Of a stretch of 21,250 nt of DNA, positions 1-6,376 are shown one piece after another (position 1 is the first letter of the stretch; every line of letters begins with the position of its first letter). The DNA is from DAISJD01 sp036821645. GTDB lineage: Bacteria > Pseudomonadota > Alphaproteobacteria > ATCC43930 > CGMCC-115725. The notes under the pieces were generated by a model. It was given only the letters and a program-made list of their open reading frames with translations, did no database searches and was not told the origin of the DNA. The stretch covers positions 1 to 21,250 of the forward strand of contig DAISJD010000043.1 of the NCBI GenBank assembly GCA_036821645.1, in the 5' to 3' direction. A program made the translations under genes and the position numbers.

Positions 1-512
1 AGATGTTTAAAAGAGCCAGCCCCCGATGGGACATCGATCGCCACGATCGGCAACCCCGCCGCGCGACACTGCACCAAAGCACGGCGCATCATCGGATCGA
101 GCGGTCGGTTCAGCCCGGCTCCGACAAGCGCATCGATCACGAGGCCGATACCGCCAATATCCAGTTCCGTATCAAGGGCGACGACGGGGCCGGTCCACCG
201 GGCGACCGATGGTCGATCCTCCCGCGCAAGATCGACCGATCGGGGTGCCGCAACCCTGACCGACCAGCCCATCTTTTGCAGGGACAGGGCCGCGACCACC
301 CCGTCGCCGCCATTATGACCGGGTCCGCACAACACCAAGACGGTTTTTGCCACACAGGACGGATAACGATCCCGCACCGCACCGGCCACGGCATCGCCCG
401 CCCGCTGCATCAAACTGTCGAGAGACGTTCCTGCCGCCATGGCCGCCCGATCCGCCGCAGAAAGCGCACCGACGGTCAAGATCGCAGCCGTATCACCCCC
501 GTCACCGCTCAT
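1..512 (-). CDS. nnr: NAD(P)H-hydrate epimerase domain (YjeF N-terminal), 3' end outside window
   Basis: Partial gene; 170 residues are visible before it leaves the left edge. The YjeF N-terminal domain epimerises the S and R forms of damaged, hydrated NAD(P)H so that the dehydratase can repair them. Visible motifs are the phosphate-binding loop GPGHNGGDG (residues 63-71), DALVGAGLNRPL (127-138) and AIDVPSG (158-164), all in family order and spacing. Many bacterial proteins of this family continue into an ADP-dependent dehydratase domain (bifunctional Nnr); that part would lie outside, so fusion cannot be decided. The ATG at 512 overlaps the end of the upstream aldolase gene by 11 nt, so the two are probably co-transcribed, although the functions are unrelated. 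It is not a complete open frame inside the window and is easily missed. The family call is firm; the symbol assumes the usual bifunctional form. Confidence 0.88.
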   Translation of the reverse strand, partial: MSGDGGDTAAILTVGALSAADRAAMAAGTSLDSLMQRAGDAVAGAVRDRYPSCVAKTVLVLCGPGHNGGDGVVAALSLQKMGWSVRVAAPRSVDLAREDRPSVARWTGPVVALDTELDIGGIGLVIDALVGAGLNRPLDPMMRRALVQCRAAGLPIVAIDVPSGAGSFKH

Positions 513-1284
513 GACGGCGGAACCCCGCCACATCCGCCTGCATCGCCTGACGCAATAGACTGACATCGGATCCTGGCATCAAAAACCGATAACCGCGCGC
601 TTCGAGGCGGGCAAGCGTGTGACCGGCAAACGGCAGGCATCCCAAAATCTTGCCATGCTCGCGAGCCGCCGCCTCGATCCGATCGAGGGCTTTGATGAAA
701 ATCGGATCGTCGAACGCGCCGGGAATCCCAAGATCGCCCGAGAGGTCGTAAGGGCCGATGAAGAGGCAATCGTAACCCGGCACCGCCGCGATCGCCTCGA
801 CCGCCGCCACCCCCGCCGCCGTTTCGATCTGCAAGGCCAAAAAGAGGGCCGCCCCGCCGCCCACTTCGCTCACATAGTCGGCGAGATTGATCCCAAAGGC
901 CGAAGCGCGCAGCAGGCCCGCCGCAAAGCCGCGCCGTCCGTGCGGCGGATAGAGACAGGCCGCCACGGCATCGCGTGCCGCTTCGGCACTGTCGATCGCC
1001 GGGATCATCACCCCTTCGACGCCGAGATCGAGGGCGCGCTTCAATAAAACCGGATCATTGGCCGCCACCCGCATCAAGACAGTGGCCTCGGTCGCCATCG
1101 CCGCCTGGATCATGGCACGATGGTCGCTCTGATCGCCCGGCCCATGTTCGCCGTCGATGAGAACGGCATCGTAGCCGACCCGACCCGCGAGTTCCGCCAC
1201 CAAGGGCGAAGCCAAATTCAACCATGTCCCGTAAACGGCATGGCCGTCCGCCAGCTTTTTCTTCAGGCTGTTGTGACGAATCAT
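502..1284 (-). CDS. HpcH/HpaI family class II aldolase
   Basis: A 260-residue metal-dependent aldolase of the HpcH/HpaI (2,4-dihydroxyhept-2-ene-1,7-dioate aldolase; also 2-keto-3-deoxy-L-rhamnonate aldolase) family. These enzymes cleave or form 2-keto-3-deoxy acids, releasing pyruvate. Visible family features: VLIDGEHGPGD with the catalytic-type His47, MRV with Arg72, LQIET with metal-ligand Glu153, and GPYDLSGDLG with Asp180. The start at 1284 was chosen over an upstream in-frame GTG-type start at 1332 because it begins MIRHNSLKKKLADG, the usual family N-terminus, and has GGGAG about 10 nt upstream. It overlaps the epimerase gene by 11 nt and is divergent from the Rieske-less oxygenase gene, with 133 nt between the starts. 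The substrate cannot be told from sequence; 2-keto-3-deoxy sugar acids and homoprotocatechuate intermediates are both possible. Confidence 0.9.
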   Translation of the reverse strand: MIRHNSLKKKLADGHAVYGTWLNLASPLVAELAGRVGYDAVLIDGEHGPGDQSDHRAMIQAAMATEATVLMRVAANDPVLLKRALDLGVEGVMIPAIDSAEAARDAVAACLYPPHGRRGFAAGLLRASAFGINLADYVSEVGGGAALFLALQIETAAGVAAVEAIAAVPGYDCLFIGPYDLSGDLGIPGAFDDPIFIKALDRIEAAAREHGKILGCLPFAGHTLARLEARGYRFLMPGSDVSLLRQAMQADVAGFRRHER

Positions 1285-1417
1285 CCAAGTAAGGCTCCCA
1301 AAGCGCGTTCCGACCCGAAAGATACCCGGCACGGGTTGGATAAGGCGCGTTCCAAGGTGGACAGCGTACGCCGAGTTCTCCTTGCAGACCAGGGGTTAAA
1401 CGGTCAAGAATGGCGCG

Positions 1418-2299
1418 ATGGACCAGATCCTTACCGCCACGCATTATCTGACCGAGGATGCCCTCGCCTTCGAACGGGAACGTCTTTTTTCCCGAACATG
1501 GCATTGTCTTGGCTGGCGGGACGATCCGTGGCCCAGTCTCGCACCGCCCGACGATCGCACGGGCGCAGGCGAGCCTTTGATCGAGGCGTGCGGCAACCTC
1601 CTCTTCGCCACCGGCAACCCCGCCCCGGTCCCGCTTGCCGATTGGCTCGGTCCTTATGGGCCCTGGCTTGAAACCATTAGCGCCAAGGCAACGCGCCCCG
1701 ACGATACGGTCGGTCAAACAGTCGATTGCAACTGGAAATTCTTGATCGAAAACACGCTTGACGATTGTCACAGCGCCACCGTTCACAGTAAAACCCTTCA
1801 AGGTTCCTTCGCGGCATTTCGCTCGGCAACCACGCGCCATCACGGGCCGCACAGCGATATTTGCTATCGTTTGGCAGCAGAAGACGAAGCCTTCTGGCAG
1901 AAGGCAACCCGGCGTTTCGGCCTCATCCCGTTCGGCGGCGAACCGATCTATCGCCACGTCTTTCTTTTTCCCAACCTTTATGTCGCCACTTTTTGCGACA
2001 CGATGGTTCTGATCCATCGAATCGATCCGATCACCCCAGAACGCAGCCTGTTCCGCTGGACCCTGACCGTGCCCAGGGTGGGCGGGACACCCACGCAAGC
2101 GCGCCAACATCAGGCCCTCGTCCAGGATTTGGCCCGCAAGGCAAGCCAGATCATCGCAGAAGACAGGGTGATTTGCGTCAAGGCGCAACAAGGTATCCGG
2201 TTCGCCGTCCATCCCATCCTGTTCGGTGCGCGCGAACAGCGTCTGGTACGCTTTCACCAAACGATGACGGCAATGGCCCCATGGCCGGATCAAGCCTGA
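1418..2299 (+). CDS. Rieske oxygenase alpha-subunit catalytic domain lacking its Rieske domain
   Basis: A 293-residue protein matching the catalytic half of ring-hydroxylating oxygenase alpha subunits. The N-terminus has the family helix (YLTEDALAFERERLFSRTW, residues 10-28). It then jumps to what normally follows the Rieske domain (GNLLFATGNPAPVPLADWLG, 59-78). The catalytic core follows: NWKFLIENTLDDCH, with bridging Asp115 and iron ligands His118 and His123, and a late AEDRVICVKAQQG segment giving the third ligand Asp249. No CxH...CxxH cluster motif exists, and a stop codon at 1397 in the same frame excludes an upstream extension, so the two-iron domain is absent rather than mis-started. 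Full-length alpha subunits are usually above 400 residues. The missing domain is found in the facing gene at 2890-3564. The 3' end overlaps the acetyltransferase gene by 10 nt, tail to tail. The ribosome site is weak. Substrate unknown. Confidence 0.85.
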   Translation: MDQILTATHYLTEDALAFERERLFSRTWHCLGWRDDPWPSLAPPDDRTGAGEPLIEACGNLLFATGNPAPVPLADWLGPYGPWLETISAKATRPDDTVGQTVDCNWKFLIENTLDDCHSATVHSKTLQGSFAAFRSATTRHHGPHSDICYRLAAEDEAFWQKATRRFGLIPFGGEPIYRHVFLFPNLYVATFCDTMVLIHRIDPITPERSLFRWTLTVPRVGGTPTQARQHQALVQDLARKASQIIAEDRVICVKAQQGIRFAVHPILFGAREQRLVRFHQTMTAMAPWPDQA

Positions 2300-2880
2300 T
2301 CCGCACCGGATGAGGGCACGGCCCGTGCCACCCCATCCAAATCGCGCCAATCTTGAAAGCGCAGGCGAAATCGATCCCAATCGGCGCGCAGCATCTCAAA
2401 CAGATGCACATCGTGCAGCACGCCGTTTTTCAGACAATGGGCGCGCATCACCCCGACCTCGCGATAGCCGTTATGGATCTGGGCCCGCACGAGTCGGGCA
2501 TTGGCCGCCATGATCTGATTGCTGATCTTGTTCAGACCCAAGACATAGAAGGCATGGTTCAGCATGTGGATGAAATTAAGTCCCGCCGCCCCGGCCCGCG
2601 CACGCTTGTCGACGAGATAGACCCCGACCGTCCCAACCCGGGCCAACGGGTCGAGGGTTCGGATCGAACAATAGCCGACCGGCACCTGATCGAGACAGAT
2701 GATCCGATGCAGGAACGACGGATCGTCGCCGATGCGGCGCAGCCAGGCTTCTTGTTTGGCGAGATCGGGCTCGATATCGGTAAAAAGATAGCGCGTAATC
2801 TCCGGCAGGGTACGCCAAGCAAGCAGCATGGCCGCATCGTCGACTGCGGGCACTCGATAGGTTACTGTCGTTCCCGTCAT
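2290..2880 (-). CDS. GNAT N-acetyltransferase (RimJ/RimL/PseH-like)
   Basis: A 196-residue protein with the Gcn5-related acetyltransferase fold. Supporting segments: an N-terminal beta strand and AWRTLPEITRYLF (21-33), QVPVGYCSIRTLDP (65-78) ahead of the core strand GTVGVYLVDKRARAGAAG (83-100), which includes the acetyl-CoA loop, then HAFYVLGLNKISNQIMAANARLVRAQI (within 109-135) and NGYREVGVMRAHCLKNG (137-153). The last block is the 'neighbour Asn, k.GF..eG..r....g' pattern common in RimJ/RimL and in PseH, which acetylates a UDP-amino sugar during pseudaminic acid synthesis. It starts 9 nt after the Rieske-domain gene ends and must be on the same transcript. An amino-sugar or other small amine substrate is a guess from subfamily resemblance only. 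No other pseudaminic acid genes are in the window. Confidence 0.82.
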   Translation of the reverse strand: MTGTTVTYRVPAVDDAAMLLAWRTLPEITRYLFTDIEPDLAKQEAWLRRIGDDPSFLHRIICLDQVPVGYCSIRTLDPLARVGTVGVYLVDKRARAGAAGLNFIHMLNHAFYVLGLNKISNQIMAANARLVRAQIHNGYREVGVMRAHCLKNGVLHDVHLFEMLRADWDRFRLRFQDWRDLDGVARAVPSSGADQA

Positions 2881-2889
2881 CCCGTTTGC

Positions 2890-3564
2890 CTATCCTAAAA
2901 TCGCCCCGAATGCCGCGCGCAGCCGATCCGGTGCTGCCTCCCAAGACCGAGAATGCGGGTGATAGAGCCCTGCTGCAAGGGCCAACGCATCCCCCTTGAC
3001 GATGCTGCGCCGCCACAAGACCCAATCGCCCATCCGGTCGATCGCGAAACCCGGCGGCACGAGGGGGCTCGCGGGCGGGCATACGACCAAGCGTCCCTCC
3101 CGGCGCACACAGTCGCGATCGTAAAGGGTCGGCAAGGGGGGACCCGGCACGGCGGGCAGCACCGCTGCCGCATCGGGATGGACGAAGAGGAAAGTCCCCC
3201 GTTGCCACAATCCCGCCGGGCGCAGGGCCAAGGCCGTGCGCCCGGCCTCGTCCAACCCATAAAGCCATTCGTTATCGGGAATTCCGCGAGGAACCCCGGC
3301 GGCGTCATAACTCCATCCATGATAAGGACAGCGCAAAACCCCGTGGCCCCGGCGCGCATCGCCCGTCCCGCCATCGCGCATTTGGATCGCGCGATGCGAA
3401 CAGACGTTCCAAAATGCCTTTAGAACCCCCCGAAAATTCTGCGCCGTGATAGAGCATGCCGCAAGATCGAGGGTTACGTGATCGCCGTCATCGGCTAGGG
3501 CTTCGGCAAGGTCTAAAAAGACCCACCCCCCGTCATGAACCTCATCTGCCTTATCTTGAGACAC
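2890..3564 (-). CDS. stand-alone Rieske [2Fe-2S] domain protein, alpha-subunit type
   Basis: A 224-residue protein with a single recognisable domain: a Rieske cluster site with Cys55-x-His57 (NVCSHRAIQM) and Cys79-x2-His82 (CPYHGWSYD), 21 residues apart. The sequence is of the oxygenase alpha-subunit type (CxHR...CPYHGWxYD, then RGIPDNEWLYGLDE and GTFLFVHPD), not the short ferredoxin type. After about residue 135 there is a segment of roughly 90 residues, ending near WVLWRRSIVKGDALA, that I do not recognise; it holds no His-His-Asp iron site. The start is a GTG that overlaps the diguanylate cyclase 3' end by 14 nt, suggesting translational coupling. The acetyltransferase follows after 9 nt. 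The likely role is electron delivery to the mononuclear iron of the facing catalytic-domain protein (inference). No reductase gene is nearby. Confidence 0.85.
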   Translation of the reverse strand: MSQDKADEVHDGGWVFLDLAEALADDGDHVTLDLAACSITAQNFRGVLKAFWNVCSHRAIQMRDGGTGDARRGHGVLRCPYHGWSYDAAGVPRGIPDNEWLYGLDEAGRTALALRPAGLWQRGTFLFVHPDAAAVLPAVPGPPLPTLYDRDCVRREGRLVVCPPASPLVPPGFAIDRMGDWVLWRRSIVKGDALALAAGLYHPHSRSWEAAPDRLRAAFGAILG

Positions 3565-5086
3565 TCTGCGCCATCACGACCCGGTTGCGACCGGCCAATT
3601 TTGCCTCATAGAGGGCTTCATCCGCAAGATTGAGTGCCACATCGATCGTCTCGTCCGATGGCCCCACGAGGGCATAGCCGATCGATGTGGTGATCGCGAC
3701 CACCCGACCATCGGCAAGCGGCACGGTCGTGGCCTCGACGGCCGCCCGCACCCGTTCGGCCACCACACCGGCCGCAGGCCCAAAGGTATCGGGCAGCAGG
3801 ATCGCAAATTCTTCCCCACCAAAACGCCCCAGCAAATCAGCCGGTCGCAAGACGGCGGACGCTGCGGCGGCGACCGCCCGCAACACGGCATCGCCCGCAC
3901 TATGTCCGTATGTATCGTTCACGCGTTTGAAAAAATCGAGATCGAACAGCAAAACCGACAATGGCCGCCCGGTTCGCCGGGCGGTCGCCATTTCGCGGGT
4001 CGCCCGATCATAGAAAAAGCGCCGATTGGCCACCTCGGTCAACGGGTCGATCATGGCTAACCGTTCGAGATCCGCCGTGCGTTCCGCCACCCGCTGTTCC
4101 AGATTGAGCAAGATCTTGCTCAAGGTGTGATTGGCCCCGGCCAATTGTTCCGCCCGATAGACGGAGGTGAGACAAGCCGCCGCCTTGGCAATGAAAACTT
4201 TCAACAACCCAGAGGCAACCGGTCCGAGCGGCGTCTGAAATTCGATGACCAGCACGAAGCGATAAGCCGCCTCCAACGAGATCGGCATGAAGGCCACCAA
4301 AGGATCGATCCGATTGTCCAACCCACTGAGGGCGGTGCGGCAATGCGCTTTCCAAACGGGGTCGAGCGGCAGAAAATCGATCGACACTGCCTCGCAATCG
4401 GCGAACCGCCCGGTGCCCGCATAGGCGGTGGGCGGCTCGTCGTTCGTCTGGTGCACGATCAAGACATCGCCGACCGCCGGGAATAAAATCGACAAATGGC
4501 TCAAAATGGATGAGACCGCCGGGGTCATGGCATCCAATGACAGGACGGAGGCACTCCACCCGGCGATCATCTCCAAGCCCTGACGGTGGTGGTGCAGGGA
4601 TTCTAGCGCCCCATAGGCGCGCAACCCGGCTATCACCGTCGTAAACAGCCGCTGGGCGGTCATTTCCGACTTCGCCTGATAGCCATCTATATCGTAATCG
4701 ACGATGATCTGATTTTCCGGCGCACGCCCCGGCTGACCCGTGCGCAGGATGATGCGCACCGTATGATTTTGCAGATCTTCTCGGATGTAACGGGCCAATT
4801 CCAAACCCGCCCCGTCATTTTCCATGACGACATCGAGCAGGACGAGGGCAATATCCTCTTCCTGTTCTAAAATCAAGCGCGCCTCGGCGGCACTATAAGC
4901 ATCGGTACAGTGAATCGGTCGCCCGTGAAATTCGTGCCAGCGCAGGATCAATTTAGTGACGGCGTGGATTTCCTCGTCGTCATCGACGATGAGGATATGC
5001 CAGGGCTTTTCAGCCGCTTGCGACAATAATCTATGGTCATCGACCACATCATCATCGGCAAACAACGCATCACCGGGCTCTATCAC
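3551..5086 (-). CDS. response regulator-DUF3369-GGDEF diguanylate cyclase
   Basis: A 511-residue signalling protein that should make cyclic di-GMP under control of a histidine kinase. Domains: receiver (about 29-155) with acidic pocket DDD (35-37), phosphoacceptor Asp85 in LLDVVM, Thr116 and Lys139; DUF3369 sensory domain (about 155-330, from RAYGALESLHHHRQGLEMI); a short coiled segment (ILLNLEQRVAERTADLERL); GGDEF (about 350-511) with GGEEF (433-437) and an intact inhibitory site RPAD (424-427), so product feedback is expected. I chose the GTG at 5086 because it gives the family-type N-terminus (DALFADDD before the receiver) and follows a purine-rich AAGGGG repeat; an in-frame GTG at 5182 is the alternative. 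The partner kinase is not in the window. It is first in a tight set with the Rieske and acetyltransferase genes. Confidence 0.93.
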   Translation of the reverse strand: MIEPGDALFADDDVVDDHRLLSQAAEKPWHILIVDDDEEIHAVTKLILRWHEFHGRPIHCTDAYSAAEARLILEQEEDIALVLLDVVMENDGAGLELARYIREDLQNHTVRIILRTGQPGRAPENQIIVDYDIDGYQAKSEMTAQRLFTTVIAGLRAYGALESLHHHRQGLEMIAGWSASVLSLDAMTPAVSSILSHLSILFPAVGDVLIVHQTNDEPPTAYAGTGRFADCEAVSIDFLPLDPVWKAHCRTALSGLDNRIDPLVAFMPISLEAAYRFVLVIEFQTPLGPVASGLLKVFIAKAAACLTSVYRAEQLAGANHTLSKILLNLEQRVAERTADLERLAMIDPLTEVANRRFFYDRATREMATARRTGRPLSVLLFDLDFFKRVNDTYGHSAGDAVLRAVAAAASAVLRPADLLGRFGGEEFAILLPDTFGPAAGVVAERVRAAVEATTVPLADGRVVAITTSIGYALVGPSDETIDVALNLADEALYEAKLAGRNRVVMAQSVSR

Positions 5087-5610
5087 CGCCCCTTCCCCTT
5101 CCGCCAACGCCGAGCTTGCTCCACCATAAGCTGTTCCTGTGGCAAAACCATGACATTTATCGCCGATGCGGCCGCATAGCACATGGTAGAATATGTATTA
5201 TCTTTTTCATTCATAAAATAGAACCATGAAAAACCACTCTGTGTGCTCTGCATGCTAGACCCCCGGCATTCATCACTATTACAACAATCTTCATAGCTGC
5301 ATTGCAATAGTGCCGGAGATTTTATCCCGGTTTGTTCCCACGCGCGTTCGACCGAGCAAATACACCAAAAAACTGAAAATCTTATACAAAATACATACTT
5401 TCCTTCTGACGACCCGCCTTATCCCCAGACGGCACCCACACGAGACCGCGCGTCAAAGCGGCATCACCCCAGACAAACCCTTCAGATCTATTCAACTTTA
5501 TAGAAAAGATAATACAAAATTATACCAATGTTTTGGATAAATGAAAAAAGCTACACCCATTTCAGCGCCGATCCAGCGGCCACCGCATCCCCGAACCAAA
5601 GAGAGAAACC
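5087..5610. other. AT-rich intergenic region with a hairpin
   Basis: The only gap above 300 bases. It separates the divergent diguanylate cyclase and isochorismatase-fold genes and is visibly richer in A and T than anything around it (for example the stretch about 5465-5550). It should hold both promoters; several TATAAT-like hexamers exist, but none has a convincing -35 partner. An inverted repeat pairs CACTATT (5274-5280) with AATAGTG (5306-5312), with flanking CCGG on both sides offset by a bulge. The short open frames here (such as 5310-5540 plus and 5083-5307 minus) have no family resemblance. A small RNA or upstream regulatory leader cannot be excluded. Confidence 0.5.
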
Positions 5611-6273
5611 ATGACCCTCACAGCAACGGCAACCCCCGGAAAAAGCCTCCTCAAGCCTCATGATCATACCCTGATCATGATCGACTTTCAGTCTCAGATG
5701 GCTTTTGCGACGAAATCGATCGATCCGACGCTCTTGCGCAACAATGCGGCCCTGGTCGCCGAGAGTGCGGCCGGGTTCGGGGTTTCGACCATTTTGACCA
5801 CGGTTGCCGAAAAAAGCTTTTCCGGTCCGATGTTCAGCGAGATCACGGCTGCCTTTCCCGGCCAGACGATGCTGGATCGTACCTCGATGAATACCTGGGA
5901 AGACCAAGGCGTCATTGCCGAGGTCAACCGGATCGGCAAGGAACGGATCGTGTTTGCCGGTTTATGGACATCGGTCTGCATCGTCGGCCCGGTCGCATCG
6001 GCCATCGATCAGGGCTTCGACGTTTACGTCATCACCGATGCCTGCGGCGATATTTCGCGCGAAGCCCATGAACGGGCCGTGGACCGGATGATCCAATTAG
6101 GGGCGAAACCCATGACTTCCCTGCAATATCTGCTGGAATTGCAGCGGGACTGGGCGCGCGGGGAAACCTATGATCTCACCACCGGCATCGCACGCCGCTG
6201 GGGTGGGGCCTATGGCCTCGGCATCACCTATGCCAAAACGATGTTCGGTGCCTCTGAAGGCAACCATGCCTAA
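5611..6273 (+). CDS. YcaC-like isochorismatase-fold cysteine hydrolase
   Basis: A 220-residue protein of the cysteine hydrolase (isochorismatase-like) superfamily, closest in pattern to YcaC. Visible features: TLIMIDFQSQM with catalytic-type Asp25; STILTTVAEKSF (59-70); SMNTWED (92-98), the family's N-[AT]-W block; GLWTSVCIVGPVASAIDQGFDV with nucleophile Cys123; VITDACGD (139-146); and a late LQRDWARGETYD. The triad lysine of the superfamily is not obvious; the equivalent place near DRTSMNTWED has Arg90. YcaC itself has no firm substrate, so none is proposed. The start has GAGAG about 7 nt upstream. It is followed after about 100 nt by an amidohydrolase on the same strand, suggesting an amide or ureide catabolic pair. 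A perfect 9-bp inverted repeat lies inside its 5' end (5658-5680). Confidence 0.9.
   Translation: MTLTATATPGKSLLKPHDHTLIMIDFQSQMAFATKSIDPTLLRNNAALVAESAAGFGVSTILTTVAEKSFSGPMFSEITAAFPGQTMLDRTSMNTWEDQGVIAEVNRIGKERIVFAGLWTSVCIVGPVASAIDQGFDVYVITDACGDISREAHERAVDRMIQLGAKPMTSLQYLLELQRDWARGETYDLTTGIARRWGGAYGLGITYAKTMFGASEGNHA
5658..5680. repeat. perfect 9-bp inverted repeat in the 5' coding region
   Basis: TCATGATCA (5658-5666), a 5-base spacer, then TGATCATGA (5672-5680). It sits about 47 bases into the hydrolase gene and encodes part of KPHDHTLIMID. It could be an operator or an mRNA hairpin near the start, or simply a by-product of His-Asp-His/Ile-Met-Ile codons. Confidence 0.4.
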
Positions 6274-6376
6274 ACAGACCGAGCACCACAACCGGCATGG
6301 GGGGCCGCAGGGTCGGGGGCCAAGTCTCTCTCGACCCACCGACGCGGACCCCATCCCCCCATCAAAGAGGTCGATC

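Noticed and set aside
3..563. Plus-strand frame of 186 codons at the left edge
   Set aside because: Antisense to the NAD(P)H-hydrate epimerase gene, whose motifs are clear on the minus strand.
1418..2299. Possibility that the Rieske domain was lost through a frameshift or wrong start
   Set aside because: The frame has a stop at 1397 and the 133-base gap upstream is too short for a Rieske domain. The protein itself reads continuously from the family N-terminal helix to the catalytic domain.
1055..2380. Minus-strand open frame of 441 codons antisense to the Rieske-less oxygenase gene
   Set aside because: No family-like block. It overlaps the well-supported aldolase and catalytic-domain genes in full; long antisense frames are common in GC-rich DNA.
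5083..5307. Small minus-strand frame (74 codons) ending in a 4-base overlap with the diguanylate cyclase start
   Set aside because: The overlap is of a coupling type, but the peptide has no recognisable feature, no clear ribosome site, and lies in AT-rich intergenic DNA. It is worth a look only if peptides or conservation appear.
5310..5540. Plus-strand frame of 76 codons in the AT-rich gap
   Set aside because: No ribosome site or family resemblance, and a composition like the surrounding non-coding DNA.
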